Below, piece after piece: positions 35,859 through 49,130 of a DNA stretch of 64,000 nucleotides. Each line of letters begins with the position of its first letter. Position 1 is the first letter of the stretch. Location of the stretch: contig JBOZIK010000001.1 in NCBI GenBank assembly GCA_051453625.1, positions 175,975,532-176,039,531 of the forward strand, given 5' to 3'. The notes beneath the pieces were generated by a model, which was given only the letters and a program-made list of their open reading frames with translations, had not been told where the DNA came from and ran no database searches. The position numbers were made by a program, and so were the translations under genes. The stretch comes from Welwitschia mirabilis. Taxonomy: Eukaryota; Gnetophyta; Gnetopsida; Welwitschiales.

Positions 35859-37650
35859 ATGATTAGAAAAAAGTTTGTTGACACTTTAAGAGATAAAGAA
35901 CAAGCTTTAGAGCCTCAAAGAAGATAGTATGAGCCTTAGGTTTACCATGAAGTAGCTATTAGATGATATAGAATTTAGACATGAAATTGTATTATTAAAG
36001 AAAGAACCCTTGGATTTTAGAGGCAGTGAATAGATGAAATTATGGCTTATTTCACACCACTTAATTGGAAAATTATTGTACAATTGGACTAGAGTATGTA
36101 AGATCTCATGGCTAGAGAGTTCTATGCCAACATTCATGAAGTACATGATAGTATAAGTATCTTTCAAACTTAGGTCAGAGGCACTGCATTACATATTATT
36201 TTTAGTTTTATTAATTCTTTACTTAACATATATGATTTAGATCTTCCTAAGTTATATGTGTACTCATTCAAAGAAGTTTTTACTTATAGAGCTATAAATA
36301 TGTCATTGCAAATTGTGAGTAATGTTTTATTTAGGCATACTAGAATGAATTTTGTAGAAAATATAGAGAGAAAAGATATGATTCCAGATGCTTCAATTCT
36401 CAGTTTAATCACATTTTATAATATTTTGATTAGAAAAGGTAGTTATAATTATTAAAACCAATGCAGACCTTTGTTGTTTTTGGTTTGCTTACTAGCTTGA
36501 AGATAGAATTGGGTTTCATATTATACATAGATATTATCTCTCTATTTTGTAAGGATCACTCATTTTGTTATTCTTGTCTTTTATCAGTTTTATGATTAGC
36601 AGTACTAGTATCATAGTGCAATAGGTAAATTTTATTTCCTAGAAGAAACCTTTAATCAAATTTAGTAAGAAATAGAGAGTGCTAGTGCCATCAAGTGAGG
36701 GAACAAGCAGAAGATCTTTACAATAGCTAAAATGATGAAAAGAACTATCAAAAAGTTAATAATCCTGAAAAAACATAGGTCCACCACTACTAAGAATAAG
36801 ACATTAATAGAGAGTTAAAAATCCATAAGAATTCCTACATGCTTAGACTCAAAGAAAAAAATAAAACATGAACAAGAACCTACAGCTCCACATAACATAG
36901 GTTATGACTTTAGCAAAGTAGTTGATAATGATTTTATAGAGGAGTCATCATAAAATGAGGCTCAGACTCAAGAGGAGCGCTAGGCTACTGTAAAGGCATA
37001 AGTGCAAGGGGGTAATAGGCTCTTGATCCTTCATAGTAAAAGTAATAATAGGAGATAAAGTCTAAGAACTTAGATGTATAGTCTCTCATCTTCCATCGTC
37101 TTGTTGTAAGATTCTAGTCCATCATTTTATTTAGCCAACTTCATCTGGTTTCATATTTTAATCACCTTCACACCTACCTTTTCCACCTCTATTATGTATA
37201 CTATCACCACCATCATCTTACATTAAGCTTATTTAGGGACTACTCATTTTTACTTTGGGATGTCTATCACTTCTTAAACATGCTAACATATAATGGAATA
37301 AGTTTATGAAGCCCTAGATGAGACATCTTAGTGTTCTTTTCTAGAAAGCATCATACTCTATCATCCACCTCCTCATCTTATACTCAACAAACCTTCACCA
37401 CTCATAATAACAATGATGATAGTGATAAAGTATAAGACACACATTATATAAGGGACTCTACTCTTAGGGATTAGATACTTTTGTCTACTATCTAAAAAGG
37501 GGAAGAAGTTTTAAAAAATTAATGGTAGATTAGCATTTAGTTAGGCACATGAGCTTTTAGCTTAAGGATATCATTTTGTGCATAAAGTACTTATCTATGA
37601 GATGTTGGATTAGATACATGAGTAACACCATTAGTCATCAAATGATCACT
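35859..37650 (+). pseudogene. Env-like ORF remnant after copia pol
   Basis: ATG at 35,859 opens a frame with early stops, then clear stretches: DEIMAYFTPLNWKIIVQL, DLMAREFYANIHEVHDSI, VRGTALHII and a long open piece 36,258-36,455. The EFYAN...VRG pattern is the one found in the ORF that follows pol in SIRE-type elements and in plant transposon proteins of the same family. From 36,460 the reading changes frame and becomes Lys- and Ser-rich before fading near 37,650. No reliable signal peptide or membrane anchor is visible. The env-like name is conventional and function is unproven. Confidence 0.65.
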
Positions 37651-38156
37651 CATGATATTTGACACACATTATTATTATTTGTTAGTACATTTTTCTATTG
37701 ACACTATCATGTTTTCATATCATGTTTTGATTAGTACATTTTTAAAAATCTAAGCTCTGATTTTTGATTGTTATTATTATTAGGGGAAAATTTTCATGAT
37801 CTCCATATTATATATTACTAGTACATTATCATTATGAAATGATATAATTTACTATTTATCACATTACTGTAAGCATAATTTTCATTATACATTATGGGTA
37901 GCTTTGATTTTATTATGTACACATTACTATTAGCATATATTACTTGATTAAGTATTAATATGTTTAAATGAAATTATTAAATGTTTTTATGCTTTTCTTA
38001 CTCTACATTCTACATGCTTACTCAAATAGTTAATATGATGATTTTCCAATATCACTGCAAAAATTAATTATATGCATTTCTTTGAAATATGAGTATCTAA
38101 TTTTAGTTAATTAAATGAAATTATACTAATAAGATTTTACAAGCTTTGAACATCAT
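37651..38156 (+). other. Non-coding stretch before copia PPT
   Basis: AT-rich with short repeated words such as TAGTACATT and CATTAC. No frame. Confidence 0.5.
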
Positions 38157-38171
38157 CAAAAAGGAGGAGAT
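38157..38171 (+). promoter_or_regulatory. Polypurine tract of the copia element
   Basis: AAAAAGGAGGAGAT immediately precedes the LTR start TGTTAGTAAATC at 38,172. GGAGGAGATTGTT is the common SIRE-type PPT/LTR junction. Confidence 0.85.
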
Positions 38172-40240
38172 TGTTAGTAAATCTAGTTTTGATGATTTAA
38201 ATTATTAAATATCTTGTACCATTGTATAGATAAGTCATTGTAAAAAAAATTAGATCATACTAAGCATAAGTTGATGATGGCCTCTTCAAAGACAATTGCT
38301 CATGAAAAGAATCAAAATTTCAAATGCAATACGAGTTATTTAAAGATGTCTATAGAATGAAAGATGTCTATGGTAAAGAAATTTATTTCTTAAAGACATA
38401 TATGTTGGACACATCTAAATATTAAAAACATCTATAATATATTAGCTTATAGATCATAGGTTAAAGATACCTATCTTATCAAAGATGACTATGTTAAAAG
38501 TTGAATCTAATATAGATAAAAACATTTACATGTTTGAAAACACCTGTATTGAGCTTAAACAAGTGATAGAGTCATTTTTTTTTTTTTTTACTAACATTTC
38601 ATGTTTTAAATGAGCTATCAAATTTTACATCATGGATACGTAATCACGGAGGATCAAATATTGTACAGATCATTTTTCATTAATTTTTGGTCAAGCTCAC
38701 TAAAGACATCTACAAGGTAAAGACATTTGACTATTAGTAGACATTTACAAATTTGAAGACATCTTGGATAAAAGTTTACATTGATTAAAAACAAAGATGC
38801 ATTTCCAATTCCTAGATGTTTTTTTATCTATTGAATAATGGTTACAAAGTCTAAATGGCTACTATTAGAGGTTAAATAGCTAGTTTCTCTTTGATAGTAT
38901 AAAGGTTCAATGCCATTAAAAAAACCATAACCTTTGAAAAAGAATTATCCTATAACTTTTTNNNNNNNNNNNNNNNNNNNNNNNNNNNNNNNNNNNNNNN
39001 NNNNNNNNNNNNNNNNNNNNNNNNNNNNNNNNNNNNNNNNNNNNNNNNNNNNNNNNNNNNNNNNNNNNNNNNNNNNNNNNNNNNNNNNNNNNNNNNNNNN
39101 NNNNNNNNNNNNNNNNNNNNNNNNNNNNNNNNNNNNNNNNNNNNNNNNNNNNNNNNNNNNNNNNNNNNNNNNNNNNNNNNNNNNNNNNNNNNNNNNNNNN
39201 NNNNNNNNNNNNNNNNNNNNNNNNNNNNNNNNNNNNNNNNNNNNNNNNNNNNNNNNNNNNNNNNNNNNNNNNNNNNNNNNNNNNNNNNNNNNNNNNNNNN
39301 NNNNNNNNNNNNNNNNNNNNNNNNNNNNNNNNNNNNNNNNNNNNNNNNNNNNNNNNNNNNNNNNNNNNNNNNNNNNNNNNNNNNNNNNNNNNNNNNNNNN
39401 NNNNNNNNNNNNNNNNNNNNNNNNNNNNNNNNNNNNNNNNNNNNNNNNNNNNNNNNNNNNNNNNNNNNNNNNNNNNNNNNNNNNNNNNNNNNNNNNNNNN
39501 NNNNNNNNNNNNNNNNNNNNNNNNNNNNNNNNNNNNNNNNNNNNNNNNNNNNNNNNNNNNNNNNNNNNNNNNNNNNNNNNNNNNNNNNNNNNNNNNNNNN
39601 NNNNNNNNNNNNNNNNNNNNNNNNNNNNNNNNNNNNNNNNNNNNNNNNNNNNNNNNNNNNNNNNNNNNNNNNNNNNNNNNNNNNNNNNNNNNNNNNNNNN
39701 NNNNNNNNNNNNNNNNNNNNNNNNNNNNNNNNNNNNNNNNNNNNNNNNNNNNNNNNNNNGTTTAAAGATAAATCATTCAGGCTTTTTTTTGTATTGTATT
39801 TGTGGATCTTGCATTACTAGAATATCTTATTTCTGAATATTATTGTAAGTTCATTCTTGTATTAAATCAAACTCATTGTAAGGAAAGCCTTGTACAAGTG
39901 TGCATTAAGATTATGCCTATGAGCACTTACATTATTGTAAGGTTAGTACTGGGATACGAAACCACTATTTCCCTATAGTAAAGGAAGTGCTATCTTATAA
40001 GGAGATTCTCATTCCTTATAAGGATGGTGCTGCACTAGAAGACCACTATTTTCTTATATATTAAGAACACCTAAAGGTATAAGAAAGGAAGCTACACATT
40101 GTGTGTGAACGTATTAAGGTTGGATAACCACGATATGTTGGTAAGTTATTTATTATTGTTTTTTTTTCATTCTATTATTGGTTAAAATTTTTATTTTATA
40201 GAACTCATTCACCCCTTCCCTCTAAGTTTAACGATCCTTA
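38172..40240 (+). repeat. 3' LTR of the copia element
   Basis: Starts TGTTAGTAAATCTAGTTTTG and ends near ATCCTTA (decayed TCA) at 40,240. A 798-N gap lies inside (38,962-39,759). The U3 part (38,340-38,770) is full of AGACATCT and AGATGTCT words. The last 310 bases match 18,430-18,751. Confidence 0.85.
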
Positions 40241-43200
40241 GAGACCAAATGATCCTTTTTAATTGTACTAAATTTTTAATGTATTCTGGACCTTCTTATC
40301 ATTTTATTACTTCACCCATTACATTTCTACAACCTTTGCATCCTTACCTATTTACTATTATAAATTCAAGATCCTTTACCATAGAAAACTAGAATTATTA
40401 TGAGATCTCAAAGGTGCTATCATTAATTTCTCCCTATTCACCTTAATATTTCATATACAATCTCTTGTTTAAATCCCTAATTATCTCAAGTCAGTGGTCG
40501 ATTATTATCTTGCATAGAAACATACTATAACTTGATTTTCATCCATTTTCTTTCTTATTTTGATACTTACTTCATCATCTTCATTTTCATTTTCATTTTT
40601 TTTCCTTCATTTCTCCCTCTGCTCCCTCTTAAGTTCTCACTTTTCATATCTTTTTACCCCTCAAATGTATAAGAATTAGTTGTATAACCTTATTACTTAT
40701 GGATTTCTCATAGAACTTCATTTCACTTCATGCATCTTTTGGTACTTTCATTTTTATTTCTTATGCATTATAGTTTTGTTTTGCACTTTTTTTGTTTTTT
40801 TAATAAAATAACATCATTATTTTAATGTGCTCTAATTTGTTCTCAAATTGGAAATTGATTATTTTTATCTTTTAAACTTTAAGAATAAATTTTAACTTTA
40901 GTTAGGGGATATTGCATTTGACATTTTATCTTTAAAATTATAATTTTTAAATGCTTTATTTTTAGTTTAAAAAAGACTAAAGTTTTTTTTTAAATCATTT
41001 TCACAAAATTCTGAAATATTTTTATTAGTGATTATTCTATGTTAGTTATCCTTTATTAACTTTTTGTAAGAGACTAAAAAAAGACTAGTTGGAAGTTAAC
41101 ATATAAAAATTAACATAACATGTAAAAATTGACATTCAAACCAAGTATATTAGGCTAATCTATCATATTGAAGATATTAATCTAATAGATTTAATTACAA
41201 AATCATGTCTTTAGCTATTTTATATGCCATAATTAATTTTATGCATTTTTTCATGACATGTTTGAGAATTTAGCATCGTTTTAGAGTATGTAACATAAAC
41301 TAGAAATAGAAAGATAGAGAACATTGGCGACACCAATTACTTATATGGTGGTGCAAAGCCTTTTATGAAACTAACCTTTAGACTTATACTTTAAAACTAT
41401 TATGAAGAAGTGATCAACTTCTAATCGTGGACTTAATTGATTATTACATTAAAAAACCATTATCATTAATCACATGTGATAGTGATGTAGGATACATATG
41501 GTAGTGACATGATGATGATGATGGAGATACATGATAATAGCATTGATCAGTAGAGGCATGATGATCTAAAGGCTTGGGCTCATCATAATAACTTTCACCT
41601 AACACAAAAATACATAGATTCTACCTAGTGCTATAGGATGAGTAATCTTAACCTTTACCTAACATAATAACATAAATATTCCACTTAATGCAAAAGACAA
41701 GGAATATTATTCTCCCCCTCATACTACATGACAAAGAATTATAACCATCCATCTAACAATAAAATACAAGCCACGTTAACCCTATCCTCACCTCTAAAAA
41801 AGGTCAAGCACCCCTCATTATAACTTCTAAGATCTTAGTGGTAAAAGATTACATAAGAGCAATCTTCATGATATCATTGTAAGTCCCTTCTTTTAAAATG
41901 AGCTAGCTTTAAGGCTAGCTTTAAGTATTTTGTATCATTTTTTCTTTCATCTTCTAATATAATGTAATTTTGAGTTTTTTAAGAAGGGTAGTTATTCATC
42001 TTTGATTTTGAGTGTAGTTAACATTATACCTTTAATGCTTGAATGTGACTCGATCTTTAAGTTCTTTTGATTACTACATTAAATTATTGAGGTTATGCTT
42101 AGGTGTAGTTATTTTGTTTAATGAATCATGAGCATGTTAGTTCATACTTTCTATACTTAAGAAAGGTTACGAAAGATCAAAGAGATTGAGGAATTCACTA
42201 ATAGTCATATGATAAATGATATTATATCATCATAATATAAGCCTTAACAACTTGACACTTGTATGATTATTTTAGGGATTTACAAGACATTGTTAAAGTG
42301 AAAGTTTTACTACTAAATAACACAAGCTAGACCTCTAGAGTTAGCTCATTTTCCTACATTTCCATTTATGTTTAATGCATTTGGATCTCAACTTTTGATT
42401 TTGTTTTGATTCATTTCAGGTTAAGATAACTTTGTATTATCTTTGTTTAGTCCTATATTGATTTTTTCCTATGGGAAGAGTGACATCAGAACTATACCAC
42501 AAAGAGGGTTTTGGTTTTATAAGTTTTAAAAGATGACACTGAACAAGGATGTATATAGAAAAATACTAATATGTCATTTTTAGAGTAATACTTAGAAAAT
42601 TATATTAGAATAATTAAAGTTTTTAGTACAAATAACATAAGAATAACACTGTAAATAAGTGGCGTCTAGATATGAATACCACTAGAAAATAAAAGATTCT
42701 AAACTAGAAATATCTTTTTATAGAGAACACAAAATCATAATATAAAAGTTCTAGTAAAATAGTGAAAATCCAAATGCTATTTACAAAAAACTCAAGAAAG
42801 ATGTTAACTCTTATATAACAATGATAAGTAAGTGATTAAAAGCTAGGAGTGACTTATAATAGTTTGATATGAGTATATATAATATATGCACAATAATTAA
42901 GCATCTATTAAAGCATAAGCAGTTATCTTTTAGATATTGGTATATGTACTTTACTTATACATAGTTATGATTTTTGTATAGAAAACTAGTTAGATATTAT
43001 AGAAGAATTTTAGATTACATGAGATAGATGAATTAATAATAAGGTTTATTATTATATGACTGATTGAGTTTTTCATTTATAGATAACTTTAGAGCTACTA
43101 TTGACTACAATAAAGCAGATAATTTTTTACATGTAAAAAGAAATAATAATAAGAATAAAAAATAAGGAAGAGACCAAGCTTACCATATGAGAATTAGTTA

Positions 43201-46200
43201 CTGAAGATGGAGATGTACCAAGAGATAAACTAAGTAAATCAAGAACTTTATTTCTATTTATGTACATAGTAGAATATCACATCTCTTAGGTGTGATATAA
43301 GATAGTATGTCCTATGCCTACCAACTAAAGAAGATAATAGAGTAATTTGATAATATTTTATCATATTGTACTTAAAATGACATTAAGATAATTTTAGTAG
43401 TCAATATAATATTTTAGTAAAATACATAAGATATGTAATCCATATGACTAAGAAAGAAGGAGAAATTGAAAGTAACTAATTTCCTTAAAGTTTGATAATA
43501 TCTAAAAATAGTACTTTGAAAGAGTTATTAATGCTTAATAGAGAAGTTGGTAAATGAGTAATATACTTAAAAATTTATTAATGAAATTATTATAATATTG
43601 ATATAGTTTTGATCTTTAGAATGTGTTTCATAGCTAACAAGGTATAGGTGCTTGTTTGAAATAAGTAACTTAAAGAATCTTATTATTATATAGTTAATCC
43701 TAATTTCCATTCTCTATTAGGATCTATAGAGGTATTTCATAGATCACAAAGTTTATAAAGGGGAATTCAAGTGAGAAATGGTTTTGGGGGTAAAAAAAAT
43801 TAAATAAGCATTAAGAAATAATATGCAATAGATTTCTCCTCCTATGAATTAAAAACTATTATTCACAATTTAATCAATCAAACAAATGCTAAATAAGTTT
43901 AAGGTATTACACTAAATACAAATTAATTTCATAGATAATAAATAATTTATTTACTATAGATTTCAAATGTTAGAAAGAAATAGATACTATATATGTTATA
44001 TCTTATAATAAAATGCATGAAATACTAGAATAGATTAAAGATATCATAAAACTAACATATCAGCCATTTAAACCCTAATAAGCCATTACAAGAATAGATG
44101 TAAAATTGTAATCATAAAGAACATTTAAAATATAGTAATAGATAATATTAATAATAATTATATCAATGATGAAAGAAAAGTGATGAAAGAAAAGAGTAAA
44201 TCGACTAATGGATCAAAGCGCATTAACCATTGGAGCACTATAATATGTATTAATTTAATACAAATAAATTATTAGACTAAGTGATACAAATGCCTCATGA
44301 ATCAATCATTCCCTCATACCCAAGGACAAAGAAGAGATGATTGAAACCTTATAATGGGATAAGCCTTTATCAGATTCATAGGAAATATAGATTTAGAATG
44401 AGAGTTCCAATGGGATGATACATTGGTCTATCATGAATATGATGATTTATTATTAAGGTAAGTCTTATTTACATATACTTCCTTATTGTTTTAGACTAAA
44501 TCAGCATATTATTATTATTAATAGATGGTTACTGACAAATATCTTTGAAAAATAGAACTTAGATATATAGTCCTTAGTCTTCATTGACTATATAGTTTTA
44601 GGTCATAAGGTTAATTTGCCAACTTATTCTCTATTTATTTATCCTTTTTTCTTATACTTATTGTCTCTAAAAATATTGATAATATTAGTAGAAGTAATAG
44701 TGGCACTATATAAGTGGCAATGACACTTGTACCTATAGTTTATTTATCTTCAATCAATTCTAGGTAGCTTAGGATGATCTATTAATAAAGTAATACAAAT
44801 CAATCCTTCTTAACAAGATTTTTATAAATTAAATGATAAAACATGATTAAAAATATTTTAAGGATAAATATTATATTTGTATCCTTAAAACTATATTATT
44901 TATAGAGGTGAAATATGTTGAGTTTCATGTGTAAATGGATATCAATGCATGAAATACTTACAACTTCTAAGTAAAAAATGAAGGAGCTAGAAGTTACTCG
45001 TCTATCTTTATTTTTACTATTATTCTTCTTTTTTAAGTTTTGTAACTTTTCAAAATTTATTGATATTTTCTTATAATAATACTTCATCTAAGATCATAAA
45101 TAATATTATAAGACTTTAATCTTATGTGTGATAATAAAGAAGTAAGGCGTCATTACAAAGAATTCATAAAAGATAAGAATAACCTTTGATGTTATAATAA
45201 CATAGTAAAATTGTTTTAATTTTTTAAAATAAAGTAAAGATATTCGAAATAACATCTATTTCATAATAAAATAAATGGGATTTTCCCCCCTCCAAATTAA
45301 AAACTGAATACGTAACTCAACCAAGTTAACTTGAATCTAATATAATAATGAAAAATCATAAGTCATCATAAAAAATAAAATATAAAACATAAAAGATAGA
45401 ATGGCATTGAAAATAAAAAAGTAAATTATCATAATAATAACCAAATTATAGTTAATAATGACTTACCTTAGTGGCAGGGTTATGAAAATATAGACCTAAA
45501 GGTCTAGAATTAAAGCCCCTATGTTGATAGGAAAAGAATATTACATTTCATTCTTGTGCTATAAGTCTAAGTGCCATTAGGAAATATATGGCACAACATA
45601 CTTGGTTACATAGAAATAATAATAATAATCCAATTATAAAGAAATATTTAATCATGGATATTCTTACATCTTAGACATACTTAGGGATGAACCAAATAGC
45701 AAGCCAAAGTCCTAATTTGTTTATATAGTAGAGGTATGAAATGAAAAGGACTTAGTACCCACAAGAAAAATGAATTTTTAAAAAGATAATAAAGTGCTCA
45801 AAAGATTTTTAAATATTTAATTTAAAATTTTTGTTTTTCTCTTCTATTATTCCAAGTACTAAATTTTCAAAATATTAACATACAAAGATGGAAGAAGCCA
45901 TAACTATATGAGGAGCCTCTTTCATAGATACAAAGTTAAACAGATAGAAAAAGAAAAAATCTAAAAGATTAAGGATTATGCAGTAATCTTGTGGATTTCT
46001 ATGGTTTTTTGTGATATAGTAAATTTTGTTACTATATTTATGTGTGGTTTTCCTTTTAATACGGATGGGGATGTTTTTATGAATGAAATGTAGATCTCTT
46101 ATATTAATTGATTTCATATGCTTGTATTGAAACTTATAAATGACTGCGCATCTTCTAGTTTTTCTCCAAATAACATTATTGAGTAATATTATATATTTGT

Positions 46201-46249
46201 TTGTTATTTCATTTTCCTAGCTTTATGTTCTAAAATTTATAGCTTCTCT
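40241..46249. other. Large unassigned AT-rich region
   Basis: Six kilobases without a recognisable domain. Noted inside: a pyrimidine-rich run near 40,580-40,640, a GATGATGATG run near 41,510, and a direct duplicate of GCTAGCTTTAAG near 41,905-41,935. There is also a purine run on the minus strand at 45,286-45,299 (plus TTTTCCCCCCTCC). That run could be the PPT of the minus-strand chromovirus whose integrase lies to the right, but no LTR start follows it clearly. I see no gene. Confidence 0.4.
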
Positions 46250-46484
46250 TTTTGCGTTCATATTATATCCCTATAGTATATCAAAATCTAATTCTTTAAC
46301 TAATGACTAAGAACTAAATTAGTAAAGTTATGGATTTAAAAAAACTTTAATTAATTTTATCCTGTAACATTCTATCTTTTAAGATTGGGAAATGTTCCTT
46401 TGTAAGTAAATACGAACATGGTTTTTCACTTTAGTGCTTTATTTCTTCTTCTGTTCATTAGCACTAGTCTTTGTCTTGGTTGTG
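46250..46484 (-). pseudogene. Integrase C-terminal part of the minus-strand chromovirus (left of insertion)
   Basis: Read on the minus strand from 46,484: TKTKTSANEQKKK, then STKVKNHVRIYLQRN. This matches the chromovirus integrase tail (SNxKYKxxADxHRR, FEVGDxVMVYLRKERFP). It directly continues the integrase text that ends at 54,205 on the other side of the inserted element. Beyond about 46,250 the reading is lost. Confidence 0.65.
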
Positions 46485-46489
46485 TTATG
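46485..46489. repeat. Target site duplication, left copy (TTATG)
   Basis: TTATG immediately precedes the LTR start TGTTGTGATGC at 46,490. An identical TTATG follows the LTR end ACTACAACA at 54,199. Confidence 0.9.
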
Positions 46490-46870
46490 TGTTGTGATGC
46501 TAATTTATAGGAATTTAATGGTGTATTTGGAGTACTTTTGCTAAACATTTATATATGCTTGGATGCAATTCTGGTAATTATGGAGAGTCGATAGGATGAT
46601 CATAGAAACATGTAATTCATAGCATAAGTGAAGATATTTCAGGCATGTTTTGGTACATAGCATGTTAAAGGAAGACTAATGATAAAGAATGCTAATTTTA
46701 TTTACTTAAGAAGCTTTAGAAGGATGTCATCCCCATTGTCATTTCATTATACCTGCCTATTAAAATAGCAATATGGACTAGAGATTGAAGCCAATGAAGG
46801 ATCCTTCTCTATGAAGGTGTCATCCACATTGTCATCGTCAGACATAAGGGATGATAACATTGGGGACGAT
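46490..46870 (+). repeat. 5' LTR piece of the pol-less element
   Basis: Aligns base by base with 52,401-52,770 (GATGCTAATTTxTAGGAATTT, AGCAATATGGACTAGAGATT). After about 46,870 the similarity stops and sequence resembling an Athila leader begins, with no PBS. The U3-end, R, U5 and PBS are therefore deleted here. Confidence 0.8.
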
Positions 46871-47683
46871 AGTTTTAAAAATTTGAAATTTATTTTTGCT
46901 TTGTAATTCTTTTTCTATTCTTATTTGATAATAAAGTTATTATCGTCTTACCCATCATTCCCATGACCGACTGAATGACAGTTTCGCTTTCTAAGTTTCG
47001 GTAACTTTTCTGATTTTTTAAGTTTTGGTGAAATTTTTGATTTTTTTTGCATTTTTGAGTTTTAATTTTCTATTTGCATGGTCATCATCCTATACATTAT
47101 TCCCATGACATACTAGATGATAGTTTAATTTTTCAGTTTCTAAGAAAAAAATTATAAAGTTAGGTTTTCCTATGATAGTCATCTCCACTATTGTCTTCAC
47201 GACTAGGTGGGCAATGAATTGTTTCTGATTTTGGTTGCTTATTTGGTATCTATCATGCAAGGACATAGTGAATTCTCATAAATAGATGAAATATCAAAGT
47301 GGAAGTTGATTAAAGAAAGTATTAGAGCAAGATCATTTCAACTTTGATCAAAATCTAGGTACACACATCATAAGTAAGCAAGTCCCAGTAATTTTTTCTC
47401 TTATTATAGAATCAGGTTTTCCTTTTTCTTTGTAGTCATTCTATTAGTTATTTTAATAATAGTTAAAATAGATAGCCATTACACATCTTTTAAGTGTTAA
47501 GAACCAATAATTTTTATAAAACAATGAAACATTCAAGAGAGGGAAACTTGATGTTCATCATGTACTTATCTTACTTACCATTTTGAATTAAATTATTTTT
47601 CTTCCATTCTTCTTACTTACTATAATGAATAGTAATATAAAGACCGTTAAGGATATTCTTTTAAAAGGAGAATAAACTTGCAA
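46871..47683 (+). other. Leader of the pol-less element
   Basis: T-rich, with three repeats of a CATCATYCC...TTCCCATGA...GATGATAG arrangement, like the leaders of both Athila-like copies. No PBS is visible; TTTGGTATCTATCATG near 47,240 is not convincing. Confidence 0.5.
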
Positions 47684-49130
47684 AATGATAAGGATAATAG
47701 TAAGAAGACACTTCAAGAAATTTTTACTGAAAGAGGGAGATCATCACAAAATAATGTTGAGAATAGGAATTGGATCCCTTCCTCTTTTCAACCTTCTTAT
47801 TCTTTTCCCTCTTCTTTTTAAAATCCATATAGAAATGATAATGAAGATTCTCCATATTTTAGGGATTCCACCTCATTTAGACAAACTTCATATAATCCCT
47901 TCTATCAATTCCAACCATCTTTCATGCATTAATATAAAGAAGAACCATCTTCCATGGCCTACTATGAGGAAGAAAATGATCCATTAAAAGAAAATATTAA
48001 TAAAGTAATGAAGAATTAATGAAATACCATCAAGAACCTAGAAAAATTAGTTTAAATCTTACAAAATACATTATTACAGAATCAAGATTCTTTTATAACA
48101 TAACATCCTCACAACTATCCTACTTCATCCTAACTTAAGAAAAATGAAGAAAAATTAGAAAAAAATGATGAAAATTGTTTCTTTCAACTTAAATATGAAA
48201 TTGTAGATCAAACTTTAACATCCTACTCATTAGGAAATAAGCAAAAGGGAGACAATAATAACACAACTCAATATTTCAACAATTGGGATGAGGATGAACA
48301 TTCATTAGATGATGATATTAAGATATTAAATTATATCCCTATCATCCATTTACTATTAGAAAATCAAGATGAGGAATCCAATTATGAGAAAACTAAAAAC
48401 TTTTTAATTAGTGATGAAGATAACTCTCTTATTTCTCCTGATAATATTTTCGATGAATTCAATAACTTAGAAAATGAAAATTATATTTAATATGAAAAGG
48501 GAGATATAGTCACCAACAATAATGAGAAAAGTGAAGCAATAACCCAAAAAAATAATGATAAGGACAATAGTGAAAAAATTGAATACAATGAAGGGTCCTT
48601 AGAGATTCATTCAAATTTCATAGAGGATAGACTTGTTCTTTATACCCATACTTTTACATACTTCCCACTTATGCCTTTATGTGCAACTTCAAAACACATT
48701 TCTCCATTTAATTTTACTTTCATTTCTACTTTCACTTTTACATTACCTTATGACTGTGATCATGATAACCCTTTTCCATCTCTTCCCATTAAACCTTCAT
48801 ATAATTCTCAAGGTCATGTTTCTTTTTTTGACTTTCATAACACCCATCATTTTGAAGAGTCTATCTCTTAATCTCTTCTTTTTAAAAATCCATGTAATAT
48901 TCATAATAATATCCTTTATTTTCCTATCAAATCGAATTTACCTTATGCTTTTAATGATTATTCTTTTCAAAAGTTTGACTTGAAATATCTTAAAATTTTA
49001 AATTGGGATGAACCTTATCTTTTTGATGATAACCCATGCTTAGAGTTAAATCTTAAGGAGCTCCTAAATCTTATTCAACATTCTCAAAAGCCCTTAAAAA
49101 TTCTTAGCCCCATTCTTTGAGTAGTACCTT
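47684..49130 (+). pseudogene. Gag-like Asn/Asp/Glu-rich frame of the pol-less element
   Basis: One frame can be followed for about 480 codons with roughly ten stops, nearly all TAA where CAA is plausible. Residues in order: a Pro/Phe/Tyr-rich start (NWIPSSFQPSYSFPSSF), a helical NLEKLV...LQNTLLQNQDSF stretch, a long acidic Asn-rich part (NNWDEDEHSLDDDIK), then FTFISTFTFTLPYDCDHDNP, and near the end LNWDEPYLFDDNPCLELNLK. The helical piece followed by NYPTSSQ-like text resembles the C-terminal part of Athila Gag. The remainder matches nothing I recognise. A +1/-1 shift near 49,120 extends the reading to about 49,300. Confidence 0.6.

Larger units (their letters stand above)
18430..40240 (+). 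mobile_element. SIRE/Maximus-like Ty1/copia element, interrupted
   Basis: The plus-strand order is: 5' LTR end, tRNA-Met PBS, gag start, (insertion), gag remainder, protease, integrase, RT, RNase H, an env-like frame, PPT and a long 3' LTR. The two LTR ends (18,430-18,751 and 39,930-40,240) are clearly homologous. The long LTR, the CATTCACCCC...CTCTAAGTTTAACGATCC end and an ORF after pol are typical of the SIRE/Maximus lineage. The 5' LTR has lost its 5' part, where it abuts Athila-like copy 2. All frames are dead. Confidence 0.85.
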
